From contig NC_007645.1 of NCBI RefSeq assembly GCF_000012985.1, positions 2,882,501 through 2,946,500 on the forward strand: a stretch of 64,000 bases of DNA, read 5' to 3'. Position 1 is the first letter of the stretch, and the number at the start of each line of letters is the position of its first letter. The stretch comes from Hahella chejuensis KCTC 2396. GTDB taxonomy: Bacteria; Pseudomonadota; Gammaproteobacteria; Pseudomonadales; Oleiphilaceae. Positions 1 to 8,546 of the stretch are shown here, in pieces. The notes beneath the pieces are model-generated. The model ran no database searches, was not told the DNA's origin, and saw nothing but the letters and a program-made list of their open reading frames with translations. The translations under genes and the position numbers were made by a program.

Positions 1-1
1 C

Positions 2-1390
2 AAGACGCAACGTGATGTTACCCTGCGCCAGTACGCCCACAACTGGCAGCGTGAGGTTATCGCCTATCTGACCTCTCTGAAGGGACTGCGTCAGCAAAGC
101 GGAACCGAAACGCTGATGCCGAGGGTGGAAGCCAATCCACTACTGAATATCCCGCTTAAATTCGCCGAAATGGGATCGTTCACCCAGCCCGGCGCGTTCG
201 AAAAGATGCCGGGCATGGCCTTTATGGCCCATGTGCTGGAAGCGATTCTTAAACACCAGTCTCCCGCTGAGCTGATCGCGCAGATTCCTGTTGAGCGTTT
301 CCGCGAAGCCTCCCAGGTCAAATGGTTCGGACGCATTTATCGAGCGGAGCCGACCAGCATCGCCGAGGCCAGATTTATTCTCGATCTGCTGCCCATGGCG
401 GAAGCGCAGCTGGCGGACGAGCGGGAAGAGAAACGGCGTTATAAGCGCGCTTTAATTGAACGAATTATTTTCGGCTCGCTGTGGGCCGCCATGTCCACAG
501 GCTTTATCCTGTTCACCTTGCGCAACCACGTCTCCTACCTGCAGGCGGAAAAAGGGCTGGTGTTCGGCCTGATGTTCAGCGTATTGGTGGGCTGCATTCC
601 GTTCCGCCCGAAATATCTTTTGCTGCACGGACTGAGTCTGAGCGCACTGGTGTGCGGCTTGGCGTTGGTGGAAGGATCGCCCGTGGATCTCTCGTCGGTG
701 GGGGATATGTTGTCCTCCATCAAGCGTTTGGGGACAAATCTTGCCGGACCAATGCAGTATCTTATTACCTTGGCGTTGGGCGGCTTCGTGGCGGGCATCG
801 GCATTCGACAGGTGTTCGCCAAAGCGCCGGACGGGCGCATGGGGCAACGTCTGGCGAGAGTGGCCGGGTTAGCTTCGGCGGGAGGAATTTTAGCTGTAAT
901 AGTGCTAATTCCTTCTCCAATCGCTACAATAACCGGCCTTGGCGGCCCGGCGCCCGCCAACGGAACAGTAACGCAGGACCTCGGTCCCAGCCACAGTCTG
1001 TTCCTTTACCAGCATTACAGTAGTTGGGTGAAGGCCGAAAGCAATACATTCACTCTGCAAAAACGCCTCAAAGTGAACGAAGATTTACGCGAGCGTTTTG
1101 GTAGCCGTTACGAGCAGGATGTTCAGAAGACGCGTGCGCAGCTCAATGTTGCGCAGGATCAGGCGGCGCAGAGTTTAGGGGAATACAAAACAGCTTTGGC
1201 GAACGCGTGCGATCAGAATCTGAGCGCAGAGAAGTTTACCCGTCATTTAAAGGACAACGGAGTGACAACCGCAAATCTATCCGATCAGCCTGTTACCCGC
1301 CTGCTGCTGGATCATCTCGGCCAATGCATTTCTGCTGCGGAGGCTGGAGACGACGAGCTGAAAGATCAATTAAACGCAATCTTGAATTAA
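2..1390 (+). CDS. Multi-pass membrane protein with C-terminal soluble region (5' end outside window)
   Basis: The reading frame is open to the left edge, so the true start lies outside; 462 residues are visible and the in-frame ATG at 116 need not be the start. After about 145 soluble residues come roughly five hydrophobic segments (about 450-950 in the DNA, e.g. around IIFGSLWAAMSTGFILF and YLITLALGGFVAGIGI), then a hydrophilic helical tail of about 150 residues. I do not recognise a family. It lies 25 nt upstream of a lipoprotein gene on the same strand, and with the next three genes appears to form an envelope-associated operon. Function unknown; an inner-membrane location is inferred from the hydrophobic segments. 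Confidence 0.75.
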   Translation, partial: KTQRDVTLRQYAHNWQREVIAYLTSLKGLRQQSGTETLMPRVEANPLLNIPLKFAEMGSFTQPGAFEKMPGMAFMAHVLEAILKHQSPAELIAQIPVERFREASQVKWFGRIYRAEPTSIAEARFILDLLPMAEAQLADEREEKRRYKRALIERIIFGSLWAAMSTGFILFTLRNHVSYLQAEKGLVFGLMFSVLVGCIPFRPKYLLLHGLSLSALVCGLALVEGSPVDLSSVGDMLSSIKRLGTNLAGPMQYLITLALGGFVAGIGIRQVFAKAPDGRMGQRLARVAGLASAGGILAVIVLIPSPIATITGLGGPAPANGTVTQDLGPSHSLFLYQHYSSWVKAESNTFTLQKRLKVNEDLRERFGSRYEQDVQKTRAQLNVAQDQAAQSLGEYKTALANACDQNLSAEKFTRHLKDNGVTTANLSDQPVTRLLLDHLGQCISAAEAGDDELKDQLNAILN

Positions 1391-1415
1391 ACGACTAGCT
1401 ATAAGGATTAGTAAG

Positions 1416-2120
1416 ATGAAGAAATTAAGCCTCCTTATCCTCGCAGGCGCACTGGCCACTACCGGTTGTCAGCAGCAAAACGCCAAGCCGCAGAATGCGG
1501 ACCAGAAAGCCGATCAGCAATCCGCACAATCCACCAAAGATCAACGCACGCAAACCGTGACCGAAGGCGCGGTTGTCGGCGCCACTCTGGGTGCAGTGAC
1601 CGGCGCACTGGTGGATAAGGACAAACGCGGACGCGGCGCACTGGTCGGCGCAGCGGCGGGCGGCCTGATGGGCGGTCTGTTAGGCAGCCACGTGCAGGAC
1701 AAGCGCGAAGAAGCCATCTCCCAGGAAGACACTCTGGACGTGATGATCGCCAAGTCCACGGCGCAGCGTGAATACGCGCTGGACACCAGAAACAACCTGC
1801 AGAAAGAAATCGAGTCCATCGAAAAAGAAATCGCTCAAGTCAAAAAGACCAAAGTGTCCAACCAGAACAAAAAGCTGGTGTACGCCAAGCAGAATGAGCG
1901 TCTGCAAAAAGTATCCGCAGAAAACGCCGGCCAGATCGAAGTGCTGGAAGACTATCATCAGCACCTGGTGACCAAGTTCGACGCCATGCTGGCGGAAAAC
2001 CCGGCCCCGACTCCTGAAAAGGACGCGCTGCAGAAAGAAATCGTCGCCCTGACTGACGCTATCCGCTCCATGCGCGTGCAGGAAGAGCAGTTGGCGGCCA
2101 TCCAGCAGAACCTGATCTAA
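1416..2120 (+). CDS. Glycine-zipper lipoprotein with coiled-coil C-terminal half
   Basis: 234 residues. The N-terminus is a lipoprotein signal peptide ending in the lipobox-like TTGC at about residues 15-18, so the mature protein should be lipid-anchored. Residues about 50-95 are a glycine-zipper region (GAVVGATLGAVTGALV, then GALVGAAAGGLMGGLLG), the pattern of outer-membrane-associated 2TM glycine-zipper proteins. The remainder is charged and heptad-like, consistent with coiled coil. An AAGGA ribosome site precedes the ATG. It is followed 27 nt later by a second lipoprotein gene. Role inferred as envelope structure or stress; no enzyme motif is visible. Confidence 0.85.
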   Translation: MKKLSLLILAGALATTGCQQQNAKPQNADQKADQQSAQSTKDQRTQTVTEGAVVGATLGAVTGALVDKDKRGRGALVGAAAGGLMGGLLGSHVQDKREEAISQEDTLDVMIAKSTAQREYALDTRNNLQKEIESIEKEIAQVKKTKVSNQNKKLVYAKQNERLQKVSAENAGQIEVLEDYHQHLVTKFDAMLAENPAPTPEKDALQKEIVALTDAIRSMRVQEEQLAAIQQNLI

Positions 2121-2147
2121 TCTCAGGCCGTACAAGGAGAAGCGCGT

Positions 2148-2699
2148 ATGACTTTGCGAACTCTGTCAGCCGGCCTGATCGCCGCGTCCTTCCTGTTGGG
2201 AGGATGCGCGCATCAGCCGAATACGGACAACAATCCCCGCAAAGGCGGCTTCTTTGAAGGCCTGTACGGGGTCTACGGCGGCGACTATGAAGCGCGTAAG
2301 GTCGGCAAGGAACGTGAGCTGGGCGAGGTGAATGCGGAGACGGCGGAAGTCGAAGCCGGCAACCGTAAACTTGAAATGACCAAAGCCGAGCGCACGGCGG
2401 CGCTTAAGATTCAGCGCGCAGAGTTGAACAAACTGAGAAAGCAATTGGACAAGGCTTCCAACAACCTGTCCGCGCTCAAGCAAAAGGTGAACGCGCAGGA
2501 ATCCAGCAAGCAGGAGCTGCAGGACAAAGTCGCCGAGCTGGAGTACGCCATGAACAACCTGAAGGTGAAGCTTGGCCGCGCCGAAGTCGGCAGCGAAGTG
2601 ATGTCGGCGGAGGACATGGGCGCGTTGGAGAGACAGCGCGACAATCTGCTGGATGAATATCAGCTGCTGCAGGAACGCGCGGACCTTCAATTGCAATGA
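2148..2699 (+). CDS. Small coiled-coil lipoprotein
   Basis: 183 residues with a signal peptide and lipobox LLGGC near residue 20. Residues about 60-180 are rich in Lys, Glu, Gln and Leu in heptad spacing (for example the block around KIQRAELNKLRKQLDKA), which indicates a long coiled coil. AAGGAGAA precedes the start. The stop codon overlaps the ATG of the downstream protease-like gene (ATGA), implying translational coupling and a shared function in the envelope. No known family assigned; a scaffold or tether for the neighbouring protease is a guess. Confidence 0.8.
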   Translation: MTLRTLSAGLIAASFLLGGCAHQPNTDNNPRKGGFFEGLYGVYGGDYEARKVGKERELGEVNAETAEVEAGNRKLEMTKAERTAALKIQRAELNKLRKQLDKASNNLSALKQKVNAQESSKQELQDKVAELEYAMNNLKVKLGRAEVGSEVMSAEDMGALERQRDNLLDEYQLLQERADLQLQ

Positions 2700-3691
2700 T
2701 CCCGGGAAGACGCACTGCGCTTCCATGCCTGATGTTAGCGGCCGCCTGCGCTTCTGCGGCGGCCGCTTCTCTCGACACTATCGTCAAAGAAAACTGGTAT
2801 GCAAGCGACGCCGCTAAGGCGCTCTTATTACAGGAGCGCAAAGACCTGGCGCGGCTGCTGCCATTGCTGGACCCCTATGGACTGGTGATTCCCCCGGAGC
2901 GGGCGCGACGCGGACTGGGCGGCGTGGAATTCGCCCTCGGACGCCAGCGTCTGGTGTATCCGCTTCCTGGCGGCGGACTGGAACAGGCGGGCGTTGAACA
3001 ACCTTTTTTTTTGCTTAACCCTGACGCCGCCAGGTCTGACAGCAAAGTTGTCACGGTCGAAGGGCGCTGGCCCGACAGCTCCGAGAGCTGGACGCGTCAA
3101 GTGCGGGTAGAGCCAATCACCGCGCCGGATATGATCCTGGACGCCGGGCAAAGAACTCTAACCCTGTTTCGCATTGACGCACGCTCCACCCGAGCGGTGA
3201 TCAATCGCCTCAGCGCCAGACTGGCGGACGGGTTCACTCTGGACTTGCGTTATTGTCAGGGCGGCGATTTATACGAGACCATCGACATCCTGTCTGATTG
3301 GCTGCCTGAAGATAACAAAGTGGCGGAGTTGATCGCCGCCAATGGCGAAGAGTACGAGTACTTCACGCAAAAAACCGGAAACAGACTTCCCGCTCCCGGC
3401 GTTATTCTGCAAAGCGAATTGACCGCCAGCGCATGCGAAGTCCTGGCCGGAGCGCTGACCGCCTATCTTGAGGTTCCAGTCGCCGGCGCGCCTTCCTATG
3501 GCAAATGCTGGTCCCAGCAGGAATTCATGCTGGATGACGGCAACCGTTTGCATTTGACCACCCACTATTACTCCTACGCGCCGGACTTTGAATGTCGCGG
3601 CGCGGGAATCCCGGTAAACAAGATCATTCCTGCATCACAACGTTTTCTTCCTGCTGCGGCGCTCAAGGAATTGCCGCAGCGGGAAGACTGA
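2696..3691 (+). CDS. Secreted S41-like (C-terminal processing protease-type) protein
   Basis: 331 residues with a hydrophobic alanine-rich signal peptide over about residues 8-25. Residues about 155-300 align by eye with the peptidase S41 fold: FTLDLRYCQGGDLYETIDI corresponds to the conserved DLRxNxGG strand, TASACE (243-248) to the catalytic SASASE segment with Ser245 kept, and PSYGKCW to the catalytic Lys segment with Lys270 kept. The Asp found near this Ser in E. coli Tsp is Ala here, so a Ser-Lys dyad would act. No PDZ domain is evident and the protein is shorter than Tsp. It begins inside the previous gene's stop (ATGA). Activity is inferred, the fold is fairly clear. Confidence 0.75.
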   Translation: MIPGRRTALPCLMLAAACASAAAASLDTIVKENWYASDAAKALLLQERKDLARLLPLLDPYGLVIPPERARRGLGGVEFALGRQRLVYPLPGGGLEQAGVEQPFFLLNPDAARSDSKVVTVEGRWPDSSESWTRQVRVEPITAPDMILDAGQRTLTLFRIDARSTRAVINRLSARLADGFTLDLRYCQGGDLYETIDILSDWLPEDNKVAELIAANGEEYEYFTQKTGNRLPAPGVILQSELTASACEVLAGALTAYLEVPVAGAPSYGKCWSQQEFMLDDGNRLHLTTHYYSYAPDFECRGAGIPVNKIIPASQRFLPAAALKELPQRED

Positions 3692-3694
3692 CGC

Positions 3695-5215
3695 TCAGTT
3701 TTCAGCCAGGGTTCGAAATTGTTGCTGAGGCAGGGGCGTTTTCAGCGCGTCCTGGCCTGCAAATGAGCGTTTCTGCCGATAGTGCAATCCGGCGGCTCGC
3801 CAACGTCGCAGGAATTCGTCAATGATGTCGGGATGACTTCCCAGGTGAAGTCGCACATAAGGAGCCGGGGCCTGTTGATTGAATAGCGACGCGCATAACA
3901 TCGTGCCGGTGGCGTAGAACAGGTCGTCGCGGAAACGATCAATGCCGTCGGCTTCCTTTTGGTAGACCTCCGGCACGGCGAATATCATGTAAGAGGTGGA
4001 CGGACCGATGCAGACCTCATCTTGCGGCCAGCCCAAATGCGTCGTCAGATACTGTTTTACGCGCTCTTTCTGTCGTGCGTACTGCAGCCCGGTCTCTACG
4101 GTCCAATCGGCGGCGTCTTGCGTCGCCAACCAGGCGCACATGACTTCCGCGTTGTGGGTGTTGCAGTGATAGCGATTGATCCAGGATTCGCGGGCCAACT
4201 GACGCAGTAGCAGAGGAGAGGTGGTGATCGCCGCCACGCCCATGGTGTTGCAGCTGAATTGCTTGCCGAAGGGGCGGGTGGCGACCCAGCGTTCGAACAT
4301 GCCGGAGCGGACCAGTGCATTTTCTCCTCCCTTGAAATCAAAAGCTTTCAGTAGCGACTTCAAGTGATTCACTACAGGCGTTCTGGGGTCGTGTACGTTG
4401 AAGTAGGCGTCGTCCAGCAGCAGGTAAGCGGATTCCTCTGCGCACACTTGCAACAGATGTTCCGTCACATCTGTCGGCCACTGCATGCCGGTAGGGTTGT
4501 GTTGCGGGTTGCTCACGATGAGCGAGATGCGTCGGCTTTGCCGTCCGCGCAGGTCGCTGATAATGTCTTTCCACTCTGACAGATCAGGCAGCCAACCATG
4601 TTGTGGCCGGATGGGCAGATAAACCACCTCAAAACCCACGTCTTTGAAAATCCCCCTGTAGTCCCAGCTGGGAGTGGGGACCAGCGCTACTGGCGTCGCT
4701 TCGGGCCAGCGGGATTTGAATTGCCGATGCGCGACTTTCGCCAGATCGTACATGGCCATGCGTGTCGTCATCGCCAGACAGCCTACATCGATACGTCCCG
4801 CAAAGCCGTGTTGCAGCGAATGCAGATCATGCTCCGCGACAATCAGGCGATGCAGAAAGTCGCGGTGCCGTTGAATGCCGTAACCGCACTCTGCATAGCC
4901 CATATCCTCCGGCCTGAAGGTGAATTGATTAATAAAATCCAGGAAGGCCGGGCAGACCCCGTTCCAATGCTCTCCCTTCACGGCGTACAGCGGCGGGCCG
5001 TGAGGCTCTCCGGCGTCAAGATACCGGTGATACAGCTGTTGCTCAGGAGAGCATTGCCGTAATTGCACGGAATCATTGCGCAGGTGATCCGCCGCAGCGC
5101 GAATGTGCCGGCGCATAAACGGCGTGTGTAAGGGGGGAGCGGGAATTTCGGAATGGTCGGAAGTAGAATGATCGGACGTGAAAGGGGTGTCTTGCCGCTC
5201 AAATGTGCGTGACAT
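3695..5215 (-). CDS. Large class I/II fold PLP-dependent aminotransferase-like enzyme
   Basis: 506 residues, longer than the usual 400 because of an N-terminal extension of about 100 residues. Fold-type I landmarks are present: SNPQHNPTG (the NPxNPTG loop), LLLDDAYFNV (Asp and Tyr that contact the cofactor), a Lys in RPFGKQFSCNTMG where the Schiff-base lysine is expected, and a late Arg in YVRLHLGSHPD where the substrate carboxylate is bound. The Lys context departs from ordinary aspartate-type transaminases, so the reaction could be transamination or another PLP chemistry on an amino acid. GGAGG lies 6 nt before the ATG. It is divergent from the threonyl-tRNA synthetase paralogue, which hints at an amino-acid-related or analogue-related pathway. 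Substrate unknown. Confidence 0.75.
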   Translation of the reverse strand: MSRTFERQDTPFTSDHSTSDHSEIPAPPLHTPFMRRHIRAAADHLRNDSVQLRQCSPEQQLYHRYLDAGEPHGPPLYAVKGEHWNGVCPAFLDFINQFTFRPEDMGYAECGYGIQRHRDFLHRLIVAEHDLHSLQHGFAGRIDVGCLAMTTRMAMYDLAKVAHRQFKSRWPEATPVALVPTPSWDYRGIFKDVGFEVVYLPIRPQHGWLPDLSEWKDIISDLRGRQSRRISLIVSNPQHNPTGMQWPTDVTEHLLQVCAEESAYLLLDDAYFNVHDPRTPVVNHLKSLLKAFDFKGGENALVRSGMFERWVATRPFGKQFSCNTMGVAAITTSPLLLRQLARESWINRYHCNTHNAEVMCAWLATQDAADWTVETGLQYARQKERVKQYLTTHLGWPQDEVCIGPSTSYMIFAVPEVYQKEADGIDRFRDDLFYATGTMLCASLFNQQAPAPYVRLHLGSHPDIIDEFLRRWRAAGLHYRQKRSFAGQDALKTPLPQQQFRTLAEN

Positions 5216-5342
5216 ATCGAACCTCCATTTCTAACAACTGCATAGTAAAGTTTAGTTTTTCGCCGCAGGGCGTCCATTGGGCGGTCAAATTATTCCTCAT
5301 TGGAATTGCCGCTGCATTGATTTCAGTGTTATGTTTTCCCCC

Positions 5343-5402
5343 ATGAACCACATCAATCTTTTTTCGACCACCCGCACCACCACCAACTGGCTTGGAGGGT
5401 AG
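5343..5402 (+). CDS. Threonine-rich leader peptide of an attenuator
   Basis: A 19-codon ORF encodes MNHINLFSTTRTTTNWLGG. Five of the six residues 9-14 are threonine, all ACC codons, the pattern of amino-acid-sensing leader peptides such as E. coli ThrL. It ends 20 nt before the first arm of a rho-independent terminator and its last codons contain the antiterminator arm. The gene downstream is a threonyl-tRNA synthetase paralogue, so sensing of charged tRNA-Thr is the natural reading. Weak point: no clear Shine-Dalgarno sequence precedes the ATG. Confidence 0.7.
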   Translation: MNHINLFSTTRTTTNWLGG

Positions 5403-5454
5403 TGCGCGTCTAAAGAAAAAGGACCCTCCGAGCGAGAGCCGGAGGGTTTTTTTT
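5394..5454 (+). promoter_or_regulatory. Transcription attenuator (antiterminator/terminator switch)
   Basis: The terminator is ACCCTCCG (5423-5430), a 9-nt loop, CGGAGGGT (5440-5447) and a run of eight T (5447-5454). The segment GGAGGGT at 5394-5400, inside the end of the leader peptide, is perfectly complementary to ACCCTCC at 5423-5429, so it can form a mutually exclusive antiterminator. A ribosome stalled on the first Thr codons leaves 5394-5400 free (read-through), while one that reaches the stop codon covers it (termination). This is the classical amino-acid attenuation arrangement, inferred from sequence complementarity only. Confidence 0.75.
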
Positions 5455-5518
5455 CGCCTTCTTGTTTTCGTTTCGGGGCCTGAATCTGTACTGAAAACGA
5501 AGCCGTAGGAGGCGACAC

Positions 5519-6766
5519 ATGAAAAACCATCGCGATATCGCAGAAGAACTCGACTTATTTCATTCAGAAGCGCAGGGGCCAGGCATGGCGTTCTGGCATC
5601 CCCGGGGCTGGCGCATGTTCCGTACTGTAAAAAACCATATTCGCGCCGCTTATGAAGCCGAAAGCTTTCAGGAAGTGGCCACGCCGCAGTTTCTGAAAAG
5701 GGAGTTGTGGGAAACTTCCGGGCATTGGGAAAAATACGCCGATGACATGTTCGTCGGCGCCGGGTTTGGCGAAGAGCCGGAGTACGCGCTAAAGCCCATG
5801 TCCTGTCCGGCGCATATTCTGCTCTATAAACGGGGCGTGCGCAGTTACAAGTCTCTGCCATTGCGTTTGTTCGAATTTGGCTTGGTGCACCGTAATGAAC
5901 GCTCCGGCGCGTTGAACGGTTTGATGCGTCTGCGTCAATTCACTCAGGATGACGCTCACGTTTTCTGTCGCTGGGATCAAGTAAGTCAGGAAATTCAGGC
6001 GTTCTTGCGCAGAGCGGAGCGCGTGTATGCGGATTACGGATATGGACGCCCTCAAGTGTTCATATCCACGCGTCCGCAGCGGGACTATTTCGGCGCGCCT
6101 GAAGACTGGGAGCGGGCGGAACTCATGCTGGCGGAAGCGTGCGCGGCGGCCAGCGCGGAGTTTGTCCGGCAGGAAGGCGAGGGCGCATTCTACGGTCCCA
6201 AAATTGAGCTGGCGCTGAAAGACGGGCAGGGGCGTCAATGGCAGATGGGCACTATCCAGCTGGACTTCAATATGCCGGAGCGCTTTGATCTGCATTATAT
6301 CGACGCAGCAGGCGAGCGGCGCAGGCCGGTGATTCTGCATCAGGCGGTGTATGGCTCCATTGAGCGCTGGATCGGTGTGCTGCTGGAGACTTATCAGGCG
6401 GCCCTGCCGGCCTGGGTGCATCCGCAGCCGGTGGTATTAGCCTCAGTGGGGCAAGACGCTGTCGCCTATTGCGAAAGCGTTGGCGAATTATTAAGGCGTC
6501 ACGGCGTTCCAGTGGAGATGGATCTGGCCAATGACTCTCTGGCGAAAAAAATGAAAGTGCTGAGACGTTATAAAACGCCTCTGGTGCTGATCGCCGGCGC
6601 ACAGGAAATGGCGAACGACTCCATTGTGGTGCGTCGACGTGGCGGTGAGCAGGCGCTGGCGTCTCGGGATGAGCTCGTTGCAATAGTGAGGGAGGCGCTG
6701 TCAGTCGCTGACTGTGGGGATGTTTCTGTAAGCGAGTCCACTATAGAGGCTGCGTATGCAGAGTAG
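5519..6766 (+). CDS. Threonyl-tRNA synthetase paralogue lacking TGS and editing domains
   Basis: 415 residues against about 640 for ordinary ThrRS. The catalytic core starts almost at once (FWHPRGWRMFRTV) and keeps motif 2 (HRNERSGALNGLMRLRQFTQ) and motif 3 (GSIERW, 279-284). The three zinc ligands that recognise threonine are in place: Cys96 in MSCPAH, His147 in DDAHVF, His274 in ILHQAV. Residues from about 305 form the anticodon-binding domain. The N1/N2 editing half is absent, so it cannot clear Ser-tRNA-Thr itself. GTAGGAGG precedes the ATG and the Thr attenuator lies upstream. A housekeeping thrS probably exists elsewhere (inference); this copy could serve starvation or resistance to a ThrRS inhibitor. 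Confidence 0.9.
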   Translation: MKNHRDIAEELDLFHSEAQGPGMAFWHPRGWRMFRTVKNHIRAAYEAESFQEVATPQFLKRELWETSGHWEKYADDMFVGAGFGEEPEYALKPMSCPAHILLYKRGVRSYKSLPLRLFEFGLVHRNERSGALNGLMRLRQFTQDDAHVFCRWDQVSQEIQAFLRRAERVYADYGYGRPQVFISTRPQRDYFGAPEDWERAELMLAEACAAASAEFVRQEGEGAFYGPKIELALKDGQGRQWQMGTIQLDFNMPERFDLHYIDAAGERRRPVILHQAVYGSIERWIGVLLETYQAALPAWVHPQPVVLASVGQDAVAYCESVGELLRRHGVPVEMDLANDSLAKKMKVLRRYKTPLVLIAGAQEMANDSIVVRRRGGEQALASRDELVAIVREALSVADCGDVSVSESTIEAAYAE

Positions 6767-6827
6767 TGAGAGAATGAGACGGCTCACGCCGTCCCATTAC
6801 TTTGAGGTATAGCGTCTGGACTCTGGA

Positions 6828-8546
6828 CTACTGTGGGACGCCGAATACGCGGAACTCCAGCAAACTGGTCCAGTCGCCCTCATAGACATTGGCGTCGTTG
6901 ACGCGGATGCGCACATAGCGCCCCTCTGCATCGACTTCATCGCGGTTGGGCGCGTCGATGCTTCCCGGCGTGACGTTATCGTTGCGGTCCACGATTTGCG
7001 TCCAGGGCCCCGCCGCGGCGTTGCTGACTTCCACGACATAGTGGTAAGCGCGATCTTTGTAGGCGACCAGTTCTAACGCGTCGATTCGCGCGTCAGAACC
7101 CAGGTCCACGGTCAGCGTCTGTGGAAAATACTTCGCTGACCAACGTGTTTCCACATCGCCGTCTACGGCGCGGCTGCAGCCGTTGCCGTCTTCCTGATCG
7201 GTGCAGGAAACCGGCTTGCCCTGGGCGAGGTTAATCGCGGTTGTCGCGCCGCCGTCGGTAGGCGGTTCGCCCCCGGCGGGCGCGCCGAATTCAATTTTAT
7301 CCAGATCCGGCGCCCAGGCGCTGGCGTTATAGAAGCGTATGACATTGTCCCCCGCGTTGAGGAACAGGCTGTCCTCGTAGGTCTTGATCTTACTCCAGCC
7401 GCCGGAATTCAGGGCGGCGGAATCCTCTCCTGCATGATTGACGCTCCAATATAAAGTCCGGGTATCGCCGGAGGTGAAGTGCAGCGTCATAGGATAGTAA
7501 TCGGCGCTTTTGGCGTTGATATTGAACTCCGCCCAGTTGTCGCCGTTACCGATGTAGCCCAGGCCTTTACCGCCGGACATAAAGGATTTCGACAGGACTT
7601 TGGTCTGGCCATGCAGCCCGGCGGTCTCCGCTTCTATGGCGGTGACGTCGGGCTCGCCGTCGCCAGGTCCATCCCCTGGGCATTGGTCGTCGCCCTCGGC
7701 GATGCAGAAGTCGTTAAACAGCACCTTCTCGTCACGCAGGGAGGACTTGTTGGTGAGGCTGCGATAAATGCCCCACTTGGGGCGGACGAAAGGTTTGTCG
7801 TTGAGCCACATATCGATGTCATTGGAACTCCAGGACATCAGCTCAAGACCATCGCGCAGGCGCGTGATGCGGATATTGTATGTTCCATGATCGTCGAAGC
7901 GGGAGGTTTCGATGACCTCCACCCATTCGCCCATAAAAGGCTCCAGGTCCACGGTTTTAACCTTGCCAAGACTGACGCTGTCCGAGTTATGTATGAGCTC
8001 CATTTTATTGGGGCTGCCGGCGCGGGGCGTGAGCGTCATCAACGGCATGCCGCCGCCGTCCCCTTTGATCTGGTGAACGTGAGTGAAACTTTTAGACGGC
8101 TGAAAGCCTGAGTCCAGCTTGAAATTCCATCTGTAAGTATGTGTTTCTCCTAGAGTTCCTTTGAGATTGTCAGGCGAAGAGGAAGCGGTTTTCACCTCTG
8201 TGCGCTGACGGTCGCTGTTGATGCAGCGATCGTCGTCTTCGTCGACATGAGCCAGAAAGGCGAAGACGTGGGTGTTCAGCTCGGCATTCCACTCCTCTGC
8301 GATATGCCTGCCGGCATGGCCGCAGTCCGGGGTTTCAGGATCGGCGCCGAGTTGTTCGGAGAAGAGTTCATAAGTATCGCCGGGACCGTTCGCGGATACC
8401 GTGACGGAGGCCTCGGCGATGGATACGGCGCTGGCCAGAGCCGTCAAGGCGAAGGACGCCGCCAGGGCGGAGGCGGATGAGCGCCACGGTTTGCGAACGA
8501 CGGCGCAGGGCGGCGTCGGGATAGGGGGGACGGTGGAGGTGTTCAT
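6828..8546 (-). CDS. Secreted modular polysaccharide lyase-like protein with CBM6/35-like and F5/8C-like domains
   Basis: 572 residues. A long N-terminal region carries a hydrophobic stretch (ASALAASFALTALASAV) that looks like a signal peptide. Residues about 55-290 resemble beta-jelly-roll polysaccharide lyases, with QRTEVK, THVHQIKGDGG and RPKWGIYRS as the recognisable strands. After a linker rich in Asp, Gly and Pro comes a carbohydrate-binding module of CBM6/35 type (about 300-425, AEFNINAKSADYYPMTLHF), then a second linker and a discoidin-type F5/8C domain (about 435-570, NLAQGKPVSC and ending LLEFRVFGV). It should be exported and act on an acidic polysaccharide; the substrate cannot be told. 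Single transcription unit. Confidence 0.75.
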   Translation of the reverse strand: MNTSTVPPIPTPPCAVVRKPWRSSASALAASFALTALASAVSIAEASVTVSANGPGDTYELFSEQLGADPETPDCGHAGRHIAEEWNAELNTHVFAFLAHVDEDDDRCINSDRQRTEVKTASSSPDNLKGTLGETHTYRWNFKLDSGFQPSKSFTHVHQIKGDGGGMPLMTLTPRAGSPNKMELIHNSDSVSLGKVKTVDLEPFMGEWVEVIETSRFDDHGTYNIRITRLRDGLELMSWSSNDIDMWLNDKPFVRPKWGIYRSLTNKSSLRDEKVLFNDFCIAEGDDQCPGDGPGDGEPDVTAIEAETAGLHGQTKVLSKSFMSGGKGLGYIGNGDNWAEFNINAKSADYYPMTLHFTSGDTRTLYWSVNHAGEDSAALNSGGWSKIKTYEDSLFLNAGDNVIRFYNASAWAPDLDKIEFGAPAGGEPPTDGGATTAINLAQGKPVSCTDQEDGNGCSRAVDGDVETRWSAKYFPQTLTVDLGSDARIDALELVAYKDRAYHYVVEVSNAAAGPWTQIVDRNDNVTPGSIDAPNRDEVDAEGRYVRIRVNDANVYEGDWTSLLEFRVFGVPQ

